A DNA stretch of 64,000 nucleotides from Paenibacillus sp. BJ-4 (GTDB lineage: Bacteria > Bacillota > Bacilli > Paenibacillales > Paenibacillaceae): contig NZ_JAIVEM010000023.1 of NCBI RefSeq assembly GCF_020404765.1, positions 1 to 64,000 of the forward strand, read 5' to 3'. Positions 35,218 through 45,625 of the stretch are shown here, piece after piece. Under the pieces are notes generated by a model. That model had not been told where the DNA came from. It made no database searches and saw only the letters and a program-made list of their open reading frames with translations. A program made the position numbers and the translations under genes. Position 1 is the stretch's first letter, and each line of letters opens with the position of its first letter.

Positions 35218-35290
35218 TCTTACGAAGTAGCTTTGTTTTTCTGAAAGCTAAGTGATTGCTTACGAAGTTAGCTTTGGCCTTGCCAAAGCT
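35218..35290 (+). repeat. Tandem CTTACGAAGT-hairpin repeats before atpG
   Basis: Two copies of CTTACGAAGT(T)AGCTTT (starting ~35219 and ~35259) each begin a hairpin: TAGCTTT...AAAGCTA (35228-35250) and AGCTTTGGC-CTT-GCCAAAGCT (35270-35290). A third copy with its own hairpin precedes atpC. The second ends just before the atpG ribosome binding site. Confidence 0.65.
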
Positions 35291-35306
35291 TGAAGGTGGT
35301 GAAATC

Positions 35307-36173
35307 ATGGCAAAAGGTATGCGCGAGATTAAACGTCAGATTAAAAGTATACAGAGTACAAAGCAAATTACGAAAGCGATGGAAATGGTCGCTGCATCCA
35401 AGCTGAGAAAAGCCCAGGAGAAAGCGGAGTCGGCTCGTCCTTACGCTGAAAAGCTTAAGGAAGTCGTCAGCAGTATTGCTTCTGGATCGAACAACGTCAA
35501 GCATCCGATGCTGGAGACGCGTCCGGTTAAGAAGACTGCTTATCTCATCATCACATCTGATCGTGGTCTGGCTGGTGGTTATAACGCCAATATTTTGCGG
35601 CAGGTTACGCAGACGATTGCGGAACGTCACCGTTCACAGGATGAATTTGTGATTTTCATCATCGGACGAAAAGGACGAGATTATTTCAGACGTCGTGAGT
35701 TCCCTATTGCAGAGTCAGTGACTGACTTGTCGGATACGCCTGCTTTTGCAGATATCAAAACGATTGCAAGCAAGGCTGTAAAAGGCTTTGAACTTAAAGA
35801 ATTTGATGAGCTTTATCTATGCTATAACCGCTTTGTCAATGCACTGACTCAAATTCCGACAGTCGACCGTTTGTTGCCAATGGCAACACTGGATTCGGAT
35901 ACTGCTTCATCCTCGATTGATTACGAGTATGAGCCTTCACCAGATGGAGTGCTGGAAGTATTGTTGCCGCGTTATGCAGAAACACTCATCTACGGCGCTT
36001 TGCTGGATGGTAAGGCCAGTGAGCTGGGAGCGAAGATGACTGCGATGGGGTCTGCTACCAAAAATGCTACCAAGCTGATTGGTGAACTGTCGTTGACCTA
36101 TAACCGTGCTCGTCAAGCGGCTATTACCCAGGAAATTACGGAAATTGTGGCAGGTGCAAATGCTCAGTCTTAA
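35307..36173 (+). CDS. atpG: ATP synthase F1 subunit gamma
   Basis: The 288-aa rotor shaft. N-terminal helix MREIKRQIKSIQSTKQITKAMEMVAASKLRKAQ and C-terminal helix SLTYNRARQAAITQEITEIVAGA are the antiparallel coiled coil that turns inside alpha3beta3. ATG 35307 has AAGGTGGTG upstream; an earlier in-frame ATG at 35256 would add 17 residues from inside the repeat element and is unlikely. Confidence 0.96.
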   Translation: MAKGMREIKRQIKSIQSTKQITKAMEMVAASKLRKAQEKAESARPYAEKLKEVVSSIASGSNNVKHPMLETRPVKKTAYLIITSDRGLAGGYNANILRQVTQTIAERHRSQDEFVIFIIGRKGRDYFRRREFPIAESVTDLSDTPAFADIKTIASKAVKGFELKEFDELYLCYNRFVNALTQIPTVDRLLPMATLDSDTASSSIDYEYEPSPDGVLEVLLPRYAETLIYGALLDGKASELGAKMTAMGSATKNATKLIGELSLTYNRARQAAITQEITEIVAGANAQS

Positions 36174-36278
36174 TGAGATTTTGCAGACTGCTGTATAGCA
36201 GAGCCTATACTAATATGATAATTTGCGGGCGCAAAACAAATCAGAGTTTTTCGGATTTGCGGCTGTGCAAGCTTGTAG

Positions 36279-37694
<1,416 letters not shown>

Positions 37695-37720
37695 TTACAC
37701 AGGCAAGAATAGCCGAGAGC

Positions 37721-37749
37721 CTTACGAAGTGAGCTGTCTGTGGACAGCT
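37721..37749 (+). repeat. Third CTTACGAAGT-hairpin repeat, before atpC
   Basis: CTTACGAAGT followed by AGCTGTC-TGTG-GACAGCT (37732-37749). It has the same layout as the two copies before atpG; the stem sequence differs but remains perfectly paired. AGGAGGG of atpC follows three bases later. Confidence 0.65.
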
Positions 37750-37765
37750 TTCAGGAGGGATTCAA

Positions 37766-38179
37766 GTGAGCACGTATTTATTAGAGATTGTGACGCCGGA
37801 GCGCCTGGTCTATACAGAGCAGGTCAACAGCATCAGTGTTCGCGGCTCAGAAGGCGACCTTGGTATTTTACCTGGACACCTTCCCTTGGTCACTCCCTTG
37901 AAGATTGCACCGGTACGTATCAAAATCGGTGGTCAGACTGAGGTGATCGCGGTCAATGGGGGCTTTGTTGAAGTCCGCAAGGATAAAGTGGTCATTTTGG
38001 CTGAGAGTGCGGAACGCTCTGAAGATATTGACGTAGAGCGTGCCCGTGCGGCAAGGGAGCGGGCGGAGCTGCGGCTCCAAAGCAAGCAGGAACAGATAGA
38101 CCATCATCGGGCGGAAGTGGCTCTGCAACGGGCGCTTAACCGTTTGAATGCTACAAGTATCAGAACCAATAAGAATTAA
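37766..38179 (+). CDS. atpC: ATP synthase F1 subunit epsilon
   Basis: A 137-aa subunit with the N-terminal beta-sandwich (LLEIVTPERLVYTEQVNSISVRGSEGDLGILPGHLPLVT) and a C-terminal helical hairpin rich in Arg/Glu that can inhibit the enzyme. The start is GTG 37766 after AGGAGGG. It is the last gene of the operon. Confidence 0.95.
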   Translation: MSTYLLEIVTPERLVYTEQVNSISVRGSEGDLGILPGHLPLVTPLKIAPVRIKIGGQTEVIAVNGGFVEVRKDKVVILAESAERSEDIDVERARAARERAELRLQSKQEQIDHHRAEVALQRALNRLNATSIRTNKN

Positions 38180-38304
38180 ATATTAGGTTTTAGTGGAATT
38201 ATAAGAGGGTTCGGCATAGTATACGGATGGAATGACAGGGAGACCGCTTCAGAACTTCTGCCAGAGAATGTCCGGCAGGTGGAGAGGAAAACCTTTCCTT
38301 CATT

Positions 38305-38332
38305 CGATCACTGTGATCGGGCCCTTTTTTTA
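38305..38332 (+). terminator. Terminator of the atp operon
   Basis: CGATCAC-T-GTGATCG inverted repeat (38305-38319), GGGCCC, then seven T. A second hairpin AGGAAA-ACC-TTTCCT (38285-38299) lies just upstream. The remaining 38333-38527 is AT-rich, without a gene. Confidence 0.7.
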
Positions 38333-38527
38333 GACATTTTTACCAAATATGCAGTCCTATTTCTTGCTTGGCAGCTAGGTACATAGTACCTTTTAAATTC
38401 ACGAAACAGAAGTAATTATTCACATTTTGTCGAAATAAATGTTCTGAAAGCAGAAATATGACTAGCATATTAGGCGTGCGCCGAGTATTATAAAGAAGTC
38501 TGTGAAGCAGGATGGGAGGGATGACGG

Positions 38528-38779
38528 ATGAACGGGAAGCAGCAGTTGGCTGAACAGCTAAGTCAATCGGCGAGTATGACCGCGTTGATCTCCATGATCG
38601 TGTCGCTCATCTGTATAGCGCTAGCTTGGTGGGCTTTACAGAGCTTAAAGCTGGATTTGATAATCCGGCACCCCAAAGGACCGCAAGGCAGATTGTTGCA
38701 TTTGTTTCTTGCTATTATCGTCGGACAGCTAGTTTCTGGTTTCCTGCTGAGCTACATCTCATGGAGCCAGATGCTCTAG
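38528..38779 (+). CDS. ywzB: DUF1146-family small membrane protein (YwzB)
   Basis: An 83-aa protein with two hydrophobic helices (ALISMIVSLICIALAWWALQSL and LHLFLAIIVGQLVSGFLLSYI) separated by KLDLIIRHPKGPQGR, the DUF1146/TIGR02327 signature. Function unknown. Its place between atpC and murA is the same as in Bacillus. ATG 38528 follows GGGAGGGATGACGG. Confidence 0.85.
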   Translation: MNGKQQLAEQLSQSASMTALISMIVSLICIALAWWALQSLKLDLIIRHPKGPQGRLLHLFLAIIVGQLVSGFLLSYISWSQML

Positions 38780-38949
38780 TGTGTTGTTTTAACATGGAGT
38801 GGGCGGGTTATATGACTTTATGACTGTGTCTCTGCGGGAATTGTCGAATAACATCGTTCCATATTGTCAACAATGGTAAACAAAAGAACCATACATGTAT
38901 AACCGACTGAATCAGTTGGAGTACGATGGACATCAAGCACAAAAAACGC

Positions 38950-38979
38950 TTGTATACTTGTTTTGATCAGTGGTATGAT
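38950..38979 (+). promoter_or_regulatory. Candidate promoter of murA
   Basis: -35 TTGTAT (38950-38955), 18 bp, extended -10 TGGTATGAT (38971-38979). It leaves a 120-nt leader. Nothing else was recognised in the gene-free stretch 38780-39102. Confidence 0.45.
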
Positions 38980-39102
38980 GGCAGTTAGGGTATTAATAAA
39001 ATCTTGTTTTTTTATGTAATGAAAAAGCAAGGCATGAAAATAGCGGAATATGTTCTTTTTTCCATGATGGAAAAGGGAAATGACGCGCGGAGGGAACCAT
39101 AG

Positions 39103-40458
39103 ATGAGCAAATTTATCGTCCGCGGTGGCAACAGATTGACCGGGAGTGTCAAAGTCAGCGGAGCCAAAAACTCAGTTCTGCCGATCATCGCCGCTTCTCT
39201 GCTAGGAGAAGAAGGAGAAAGTGTTATTATTGATGCACCTCCTCTAGACGATGTGATGACCATTAACAAAGTACTGGAGTCCTTAGGAGCAGGCGTTACA
39301 TACCAAGATGAGGTCATTCGTGTTGACGCGCGGAAGATAATTTCCTGTGAAGCCCCTTATGAGTGGGTTAGGAAAATGCGCGCATCATTTTTGGTTATGG
39401 GGCCGTTGCTTACACGTTTGGGACATACAAGAATTTCGCTTCCGGGCGGCTGCGCAATTGGCACACGACCAATTGACCAGCATTTGAAGGGCTTTGAAGC
39501 ATTGGGGGCCGAGATTAGTCTGGGCCAAGGTTTTATTGAAGCGAAAAGTAACGGGCGTCTGCGTGGAGCCAAAGTTTATTTGGATGTAGCCAGCGTAGGA
39601 GCAACCGAGAATATTATGATGGCCGCTACTCTTGCCGAGGGCGTAACCACTATTGAAAATGCTGCTAAGGAACCTGAGATCGTTGATCTTGCGAACTTCC
39701 TCAATGGTATGGGGGCCAAGGTACGCGGTGCAGGCACAGGCATTATTCGCATTGAAGGCGTCGAGAAACTTCATGGTGTGAAACATACGGTCATTCCCGA
39801 CCGTGTAGAAGCAGGTACTTATATGGTTGCTGCTGCGATCACAGGCGGGAACGTATATGTGGAAGGTGCAATATCCGATCATTTGGGACCTGTTATCTCC
39901 AAGATGGAAGAAATGGGTGTAACCATTCAACCGGATGAAAACGGAATTCGTGTTATCGCAGATAAACCGTTAAAGGCCGTTGATGTTAAAACGTTGCCTT
40001 ATCCTGGTTTCCCTACGGATATGCAGTCTCAGATGATGGCACTTCAACTTGCTGCTGAAGGAACGAGCATTATCACGGAAACCGTCTTTGAAAATCGCTT
40101 CATGCATGTGGATGAATTTCATCTTATGAATGCGGAGATTAAAGTCGAAGGACGTTCTGCGATTGTAACAGGCAATGCGAAGCTGACAGGTGCGAAAGTG
40201 ACCTCGACAGATTTGCGTGCAGGTGCTGCGTTAATTCTGACCGGACTTATTGCGGAGGGTACTACGGAGGTATCCGGTGTACATCATATCGACCGTGGCT
40301 ACGTTCATTTGGCTGAGAAGCTGACTGGATTGGGTGCGGACATTTACAGAGTGACCGTAGAAGAGCCGAAGTTGGATCATTCGTCGAGTACAGAGCGTGT
40401 GATGCCGGAAGAAACTACAGGTAATCTGTTCAAAAAGATTCAGCCTTCACTGGCATGA
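39103..40458 (+). CDS. murA: UDP-N-acetylglucosamine 1-carboxyvinyltransferase
   Basis: This 451-aa enzyme catalyses the first committed step of peptidoglycan synthesis, adding enolpyruvate to UDP-GlcNAc. Catalytic Lys22 is in [10 protein letters not shown]; the fosfomycin-target Cys is in [13 protein letters not shown] near residue 118. The C-terminus carries ~30 extra residues ([20 protein letters not shown]...) beyond the usual end. GGAGGG precedes ATG 39103. Position before spoIID as in Bacillus murAA. Confidence 0.97.
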   Translation: MSKFIVRGGNRLTGSVKVSGAKNSVLPIIAASLLGEEGESVIIDAPPLDDVMTINKVLESLGAGVTYQDEVIRVDARKIISCEAPYEWVRKMRASFLVMGPLLTRLGHTRISLPGGCAIGTRPIDQHLKGFEALGAEISLGQGFIEAKSNGRLRGAKVYLDVASVGATENIMMAATLAEGVTTIENAAKEPEIVDLANFLNGMGAKVRGAGTGIIRIEGVEKLHGVKHTVIPDRVEAGTYMVAAAITGGNVYVEGAISDHLGPVISKMEEMGVTIQPDENGIRVIADKPLKAVDVKTLPYPGFPTDMQSQMMALQLAAEGTSIITETVFENRFMHVDEFHLMNAEIKVEGRSAIVTGNAKLTGAKVTSTDLRAGAALILTGLIAEGTTEVSGVHHIDRGYVHLAEKLTGLGADIYRVTVEEPKLDHSSSTERVMPEETTGNLFKKIQPSLA

Positions 40459-40513
40459 GCTTTAACGTACGCATTCTCATGTAGCGTATGGGGATGGTTC
40501 ACAAACAACTAAG

Positions 40514-40542
40514 AACCAAGTCCGAAAGGGCTTGGTTTTTTT
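40514..40542 (+). terminator. Terminator after murA
   Basis: AACCAAGTCC / GGGCTTGGTT hairpin with a GAAA loop followed by T-run. Confidence 0.9.
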
Positions 40543-40590
40543 GTATTTCCAGCTTGTCTTTTTTCATTCTTTCAGTTCTCTTAAAACGGT

Positions 40591-40618
40591 TCTATCAAAG
40601 TGGACGACCTCATATGAT
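40591..40618 (+). promoter_or_regulatory. Possible sigma-E promoter of spoIID
   Basis: CATATGAT (40611-40618) resembles the sigma-E -10 (CATA-nnn-T), with TCTATC about 14 bases upstream as a weak -35. spoIID is a sigma-E gene in Bacillus. Confidence 0.35.
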
Positions 40619-40688
40619 TGAAAATATCTACTGGAGCAGTTGATTGATTCCAGCCGGATATTCAGTCCTTTGATGGAGGTTTCAGCCT

Positions 40689-42134
40689 ATGAAAGATTCA
40701 CAGGTTCGCATTCGTATACCGATTCGTCATGCCAACGAACATCGCCGGACTTTACCTGCGGAAGAAAGTCCCGGCTTTATAGCTGCTTCAACACAGACAA
40801 GCAAGCTTGCTCAGCAGAGGTCGGGCACACGACGCACATTGCCCGATGAAGCCAGGTACGCACGGCGTGCAACGGCAGTGACTCCCGCTGTGCATCCCGT
40901 AGGCACGTCACTCCCCGCCTCCGGCGCAGCAGCTCGTGACATACGTGGCGCAAACTTGCCGCCCGTATCCATGCCCGTGCCACATCTGCGGCCTGCCACC
41001 GGGCGTGCTCCACGCTGGGGAAGCTACCGTCCCTGGCTGCCAGCTGCCGCCATAGCAGGCCTGTTGGCGCTTGCGCTGGCTGTGCCTGCGTTAATGACGT
41101 GGCCTCGCCATACGGCGCAGCCGTTGCCACCGGGCAGCCGCAAGGCAGCTCCCGAGATGCCCGTCGCGGCTGCGAAGTCTGAGGCCCCCGTGACGCGACT
41201 GCCGGGGGTTCCGCCCATCCCGGCGGTGCCTGCTGCTCCAGCGCGTGGTGTTCCGGCAGTGGCAGAGCCGGACGTGCGTGTGTACGTCACGTCTACGGGC
41301 CGTACAGAGACGCTGCCGCTGGAGGAGTACATTGTCGGCGTTGTAGCCGCCGAAATGCCGCCCAGCTTCGAAGGCGAGGCACTGAAGGCGCAAGCTATTG
41401 CCGCGCGCACCTTCATTACTCGGCGTTTGCTGGCTGATGACACCAGTGGCACGCCGGCAGGAGCAGATGTGACGGATACCGTTAAGCATCAGGCTTACAT
41501 TTCTAAAGCCAAACTTGCTAGAGAGTGGGGACATTCAGGTAAAGCTACTGAGCTGGCTAAAATTCGGCAGGCAGTGCACGACACCAAGGATACGATCATG
41601 GTATATGAAGGGAAACCGATTACCGCCTCTTTTTTTTCTACCAGCAACGGCTATACCGAAAATTCAGAGGATGTTTGGGCCAAGGCTGTGCCCTACTTAC
41701 GGAGCGTATCGAGTCCCTGGGACAAGCAACTGGCCCCACGATATACAGAAACCATCACACTGAGCCGTCAGAGCGTGTTTGATAGACTGGGATTGAGCCG
41801 TGCTGCGATGGCTGCTTCTACCGGAGGTGAAAGTACGCCTGAGATTCAGGTACTCTCCAAGACAGAAGGGCATCGCATCAAAAAGATTGAAGTAGGAGGA
41901 ACAGTCTTTACAGGACCGGAAATTCGCAACAAACTGGGACTGCGTTCGGCTGAATTTACCTGGAGGACCGAAGGAAACAAGATTGCTATAACGACCTATG
42001 GTTACGGCCATGGTGTCGGCATGAGTCAGTGGGGGGCCAATGGAATGGCCAAGGAAGGCTATACTGCCACTCAAATTCTCCTTCACTACTATACTGGTAT
42101 TTCCTTTGCACAGGCTTCTCGTATTCTAAGTTAG
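40689..42134 (+). CDS. spoIID: Stage II sporulation protein D (lytic transglycosylase)
   Basis: A 481-aa mother-cell membrane protein that cleaves septal glycan strands with SpoIIM/SpoIIP during engulfment. One membrane helix at ~114-135 (LPAAAIAGLLALALAVPALM) is followed by a Pro/Ala linker and the SpoIID domain: EEYIVGVVAAEMPPSFEGEALKAQAIAARTF (~211-240, catalytic Glu) and YGYGHGVGMSQWGANGMA near the C-terminus. At 481 aa it is ~140 longer than the Bacillus protein because of an Arg/Thr/Ala/Pro-rich N-terminal cytoplasmic tail and a Pro-rich linker, both encoded by GC-rich DNA. ATG 40689 has GGAGGT nine bases upstream. Confidence 0.94.
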   Translation: MKDSQVRIRIPIRHANEHRRTLPAEESPGFIAASTQTSKLAQQRSGTRRTLPDEARYARRATAVTPAVHPVGTSLPASGAAARDIRGANLPPVSMPVPHLRPATGRAPRWGSYRPWLPAAAIAGLLALALAVPALMTWPRHTAQPLPPGSRKAAPEMPVAAAKSEAPVTRLPGVPPIPAVPAAPARGVPAVAEPDVRVYVTSTGRTETLPLEEYIVGVVAAEMPPSFEGEALKAQAIAARTFITRRLLADDTSGTPAGADVTDTVKHQAYISKAKLAREWGHSGKATELAKIRQAVHDTKDTIMVYEGKPITASFFSTSNGYTENSEDVWAKAVPYLRSVSSPWDKQLAPRYTETITLSRQSVFDRLGLSRAAMAASTGGESTPEIQVLSKTEGHRIKKIEVGGTVFTGPEIRNKLGLRSAEFTWRTEGNKIAITTYGYGHGVGMSQWGANGMAKEGYTATQILLHYYTGISFAQASRILS

Positions 42135-42155
42135 TAAATTTTTCAAAACTTTGAA

Positions 42156-42183
42156 GTATAAAAGAGTTGCACCCGGTAACACT
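42156..42183 (+). promoter_or_regulatory. Sigma-F-type promoter of spoIIQ
   Basis: -35 GTATA (42156-42160), 14 bp, -10 GGTAACACT (42175-42183) fit the sigma-F pattern, 21 bases before the start codon. Confidence 0.6.
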
Positions 42184-42204
42184 GGTTACTGAGGTGATGA
42201 GCAA

Positions 42205-42945
42205 ATGAGTGAACAAAATAAAAACCAGAACCAAAATCATGAAGAAACACCCAAAACCTTTCAGGGTGGAAGAGCTTCACAGCCGTCTTCGTGGAAAAAG
42301 CTGTTGTCCAAAAGGTGGGCATACCCGGCAGCCTACATTGCCGCAGCAGCCATTATACTAACTTTAGTGTGGGTCTATCAGGATGCCAGCCAGAAGTCTT
42401 TCAAACCTGACCCAGCTAGTCCATCGGTACAGAGCACAAGCGCAGTCGATACCGATGTTAACGGACAACAGCCAGAAAGTATGGAAGTCGTTGCCCAGTC
42501 GGAAAATATCGCATGGCCGGTGGCAGATGCCGCCGCAGTAAAGGTCGTAAAGCCATTTTTTGACGAAAACGCGACAGCTGATGAGCAGGCAGCAGCCATG
42601 GTAGAGTATGATAAAACCTTTACTGCTAACACCGGAATTGATCTTTCCCGGGCCGACGATCAGACGTTTGAAGTGAGAGCCGCCCTGAGTGGCAAAGTAT
42701 CCCGTGTGGAACAAAATCCGCTGGTGGGGAATGTCGTAGAAATCACGCATGATAACAATCTCAAAACGGTGTACCAAAGCTTGAGCGATCTGAAAGTAAA
42801 AGAGGGCGATCAAGTTAAACAGAACGATGTGATTGCTTCAGCGGGTCGTAACGAGCTTGAAAAGGATTTGAAAACGCATCTGCATTTTGAAGTGTATCAG
42901 GATGACAAGCCGGTGAATCCTACAGGCCTGCTTCCTAAAAAATAA
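42205..42945 (+). CDS. spoIIQ: Stage II sporulation protein Q (LytM-like)
   Basis: A 246-aa forespore membrane protein that pairs with SpoIIIAH across the septum to hold the engulfing membranes. A polar Asn/Gln N-terminus, one helix (YPAAYIAAAAIILTLVWVY, ~40-58), and an M23/LytM domain (~145-245) ending in HLHFEVYQDDKPVNP. The LytM zinc site is incomplete: the first His is replaced in NTGIDLS and the YAHL His is Gln-Ser in YQSL, so it is probably not a peptidase, as in Bacillus SpoIIQ. The start is ATG 42205 with GAGGTGATGAG upstream. Confidence 0.92.
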   Translation: MSEQNKNQNQNHEETPKTFQGGRASQPSSWKKLLSKRWAYPAAYIAAAAIILTLVWVYQDASQKSFKPDPASPSVQSTSAVDTDVNGQQPESMEVVAQSENIAWPVADAAAVKVVKPFFDENATADEQAAAMVEYDKTFTANTGIDLSRADDQTFEVRAALSGKVSRVEQNPLVGNVVEITHDNNLKTVYQSLSDLKVKEGDQVKQNDVIASAGRNELEKDLKTHLHFEVYQDDKPVNPTGLLPKK

Positions 42946-42967
42946 ATTTGGTCATGGCTTTGCATGC

Positions 42968-42998
42968 AAAGCGGGGAATCCATATTCCCTGCTTTTTT
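42968..42998 (+). terminator. Terminator after spoIIQ
   Basis: AAAGCGGGGAAT / ATTCCCTGCTTT hairpin with CCAT loop and T-run. Confidence 0.85.
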
Positions 42999-43086
42999 CT
43001 TGTTCATTTTTGTTCAAGAGGTAAACAGATAAGTTGCTTCTGTCAAATAAATAGGCCTTCGGAAGCATGTCTTCCCGCCAAACCGC

Positions 43087-43114
43087 GAATATATAAGCAC
43101 GCTCCTCATATAAT
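43087..43114 (+). promoter_or_regulatory. Sigma-E-type promoter of spoIIID
   Basis: -35 GAATATA (43087-43093), 13 bp, -10 CATATAAT (43107-43114), 33 bases before the GTG start. spoIIID is a sigma-E gene in Bacillus. Confidence 0.6.
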
Positions 43115-43147
43115 GTACCAAACTATCCACAGTAGGGAGGCGGGAGC

Positions 43148-43435
43148 GTGCACGATTACATCAAGGAACGGACCATCAAAATCGGTCGCTGTATCGTGGA
43201 AACAAGGAATACGGTCCGTACGATTGCCAAGGAATTTGGTGTCTCCAAGAGCACGGTGCATAAAGATCTGACCGAACGGCTGCCTGAAATCAACCCGGAT
43301 CTTGCCGATCAAGTGAAGCACATTCTCGAATACCATAAATCCATCCGCCATCTGCGGGGAGGGGAAGCGACGAAAATTAAGTACAAAAAAACGAGTGGGA
43401 AAAGAAGGGAGATTTTCGTTTCCGGCAAGTCTTAA
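43148..43435 (+). CDS. spoIIID: Stage III sporulation transcriptional regulator SpoIIID
   Basis: A 95-aa DNA-binding protein that tunes the sigma-E regulon in the mother cell. The sequence MHDYIKERTIKIGRCIVE, with helix-turn-helix VRTIAKEFGVSKSTVHKDL and the basic C-terminal region RHLRGGEATKIKYKK, is nearly that of Bacillus. A 12-residue basic tail follows (TSGKRREIFVSGKS). The start is GTG 43148 with GGGAGG about nine bases upstream. Confidence 0.97.
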   Translation: MHDYIKERTIKIGRCIVETRNTVRTIAKEFGVSKSTVHKDLTERLPEINPDLADQVKHILEYHKSIRHLRGGEATKIKYKKTSGKRREIFVSGKS

Positions 43436-43605
43436 AAATATATAGTGAATTGGCTGGCAAAGCCATTGAATCAACCCCCTGAAGTATGATATGTTAAAAG
43501 ATGGTACAAGACGAAAAATGACATGTAACCGTAGGTTTATACATATATTTGCCGCTTCTTGTCGAATCTTAGCTTTTAAAATATCACTTTGGGGGCCTTT
43601 TTAAT

Positions 43606-44604
43606 ATGTTCAGTAATGATATCGGTATCGACCTCGGTACGGCCAACGTGCTTATCCACGTCAAAGGGAAGGGGGTTGTTCTTGACGAACCTTCCGTTGT
43701 TGCGATAGAAAGCGATACAAAAAAAGTATTGGCTGTCGGAGAGGAAGCACGTCGTATGGTTGGACGGACTCCTGGTAATATCATAGCCATTCGTCCGTTA
43801 CGGGATGGCGTCATCGCTGATTTTGAAGTGACGGAGGCAATGTTAAAATATTTTATCAGTCGGGTAGGGGGAAAAAGCTGGTACAGCCACCCTCGTATTT
43901 TGATTTGTGCGCCGACGAACATTACCTCAGTGGAACAAAAAGCGATTCGTGAAGCGGCAGAGCGCAGCGGGGCGAAAGAAGTGTTCTTGGAGGAAGAGCC
44001 AAAAGCAGCTGCCATCGGGGCAGGAATGGATATCTTTGAGCCTAGCGGCAACATGGTCGTGGATATTGGTGGTGGAACGACAGACGTTGCAGTCCTCTCT
44101 ATGGGGGATGTGGTCACGGCTTCTTCCATTAAAATGGCAGGAGATAAGTTTGATTCAGCCATCATGAAATATGTGAAAACAAAGTATAAGCTTCTCATTG
44201 GGGAACGTACGGCCGAGGATATCAAGATTGCCATCGGAACTGTGCATCCGAGTGGAAAACGTGCGGAGATGGACATCCGTGGACGGGATATGGTGTCCGG
44301 ATTGCCTAAAACATTAAGTATTTCTGCCGATGAAGTGCAGGATGCACTTAGAGACCCAGTGTCAGCGATTGTTGCTGCGGCCAAGTTTGTATTGGAGCAG
44401 ACCCCACCGGAACTGTCAGCCGATATTATTGATCGTGGTGTCATTCTGACTGGTGGCGGTGCGCTGCTTAGTGGTTTGGACGAGCTGCTTGCAGAAGAAT
44501 TGCGTGTACCGGTATTGGTTGCCGAGGATCCGATGCATTGTGTCGTTAAAGGCACAGGAATTATGCTGGATAATTTGGATCATGTGGTTAAGAAAAAGTT
44601 CTAA
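43606..44604 (+). CDS. mbl: MreB-like actin homologue Mbl
   Basis: A 332-aa bacterial actin that guides lateral wall synthesis. Phosphate-1 loop GIDLGTANVLIHVKGKGVV (residues ~6-24), phosphate-2 VVDIGGGTTDVAVLS (~147-161) and the adenosine loop ILTGGGALLSGLDE (~283-296) are intact. ATG 43606 lies after GGGGGCC. Placement after spoIIID matches Bacillus mbl rather than mreB. Confidence 0.95.
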   Translation: MFSNDIGIDLGTANVLIHVKGKGVVLDEPSVVAIESDTKKVLAVGEEARRMVGRTPGNIIAIRPLRDGVIADFEVTEAMLKYFISRVGGKSWYSHPRILICAPTNITSVEQKAIREAAERSGAKEVFLEEEPKAAAIGAGMDIFEPSGNMVVDIGGGTTDVAVLSMGDVVTASSIKMAGDKFDSAIMKYVKTKYKLLIGERTAEDIKIAIGTVHPSGKRAEMDIRGRDMVSGLPKTLSISADEVQDALRDPVSAIVAAAKFVLEQTPPELSADIIDRGVILTGGGALLSGLDELLAEELRVPVLVAEDPMHCVVKGTGIMLDNLDHVVKKKF

Positions 44605-44727
44605 TCTGCCGATAGTGACTATATGAGACTCGTGTGCGGTCGGACAGGTTGCCTGGCATGTCGGCTTCCGTGCCTCCGTACGAGCAGATGATGCATTAGC
44701 AGAGTACAGGATTGGGGTGCGCGATAC

Positions 44728-45612
44728 ATGTTGAGAGGTTTATATACTGCGGCAGCCGGAATGACGACACAGCAACGACGCCATGACACCGTGACGCAAA
44801 ATATTGCCAATATGAATACGCCGGGATACAAACAAGAGAACAGTGTTCAACGTTCTTTTCCCGAAATGCTTATTTCTATGACGGGCGGTAACCCGGATAA
44901 TCCAGACCGTACGGTCGGCAAGCTCAATACTGGCGTTTTTGCCGAGGAAAGCCTCTCCCCATACATTCAGGGAGCATTGAAGGACAGCGGACAGGCCACG
45001 GATTTTGCGATACAGTCCAGTATTAGTGTGAACGACCCGGCAACGGGTCAGCCTATGGCTTTTGATCAGGCGGGGAAATTTGTTAATGCTAACGGTGAAG
45101 TCACCTATCGTCCAGAAGCGTTTTTTACGGTCCGTGACAATAACGGAAATGTACGCTATACGCGTGACGGACATTTTCGGGTAAATGGAGCGGGTGCGTT
45201 GCTTTCGTCAACTGGCTCAGCAGTGCTGGATACGAATGGCAACCCGATTCGAGTGACGGGTGCTGTCTCAGCACTTAAAGTAAATGAGCGGGGCGAATTG
45301 GTGGATAGCCAGTCCAACCAGACGTTGGGAACAACGCTTGGGATTAGTGTCATTGATCGGCCGTACCAGCTCGTTCGTGAGGGCAATGGGAATTTCCGCC
45401 TGAATGATACGGATGGTGCCACAGCCAGAATGATGACCGCTAACGATACTGTGTCCGTCCGCCAGGGTTATCTGGAAGTATCTAATGTAGATGCTTCGCA
45501 GTCGATGGTGGATATGATGGCTGCGTTAAGAGCTTATGAAGCGAATCAGAAGGTTATTCAATTTTATGATAAAAGCTTGGACAAGGCCGTTAACGAAGTA
45601 GGCCGTGTATAA
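44728..45612 (+). CDS. flhO: Flagellar hook-basal body protein FlhO (FlgG-like rod protein)
   Basis: A 294-aa axial protein. N-terminal flagellar bb-rod motif MLRGLYTAAAGMTTQQRRHDTVTQNIANMNTPGYK and C-terminal heptad-rich DASQSMVDMMAALRAYEANQKVIQ are typical of rod/hook proteins exported by the flagellar type III system. It is followed by flhP with an 13-base gap (to ATG 45626). In Bacillus these two form the distal rod. Confidence 0.93.
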   Translation: MLRGLYTAAAGMTTQQRRHDTVTQNIANMNTPGYKQENSVQRSFPEMLISMTGGNPDNPDRTVGKLNTGVFAEESLSPYIQGALKDSGQATDFAIQSSISVNDPATGQPMAFDQAGKFVNANGEVTYRPEAFFTVRDNNGNVRYTRDGHFRVNGAGALLSSTGSAVLDTNGNPIRVTGAVSALKVNERGELVDSQSNQTLGTTLGISVIDRPYQLVREGNGNFRLNDTDGATARMMTANDTVSVRQGYLEVSNVDASQSMVDMMAALRAYEANQKVIQFYDKSLDKAVNEVGRV

Positions 45613-45625
45613 CAGGGGGTAAGTG

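Noticed and set aside
38818..39030. A 70-codon minus-strand ORF between ywzB and murA
   Set aside because: It overlaps the likely murA promoter, has no ribosome binding site or recognisable domain.
42948..43271. A plus-strand ORF between spoIIQ and spoIIID
   Set aside because: It crosses the spoIIQ terminator and overlaps spoIIID in another frame; no coding signature.
38428..43566. Spo0A boxes TGTCGAA at 38428, 38842 and 43560
   Set aside because: A 7-mer is expected about eight times on both strands of 64 kb, and none is placed convincingly against a promoter.
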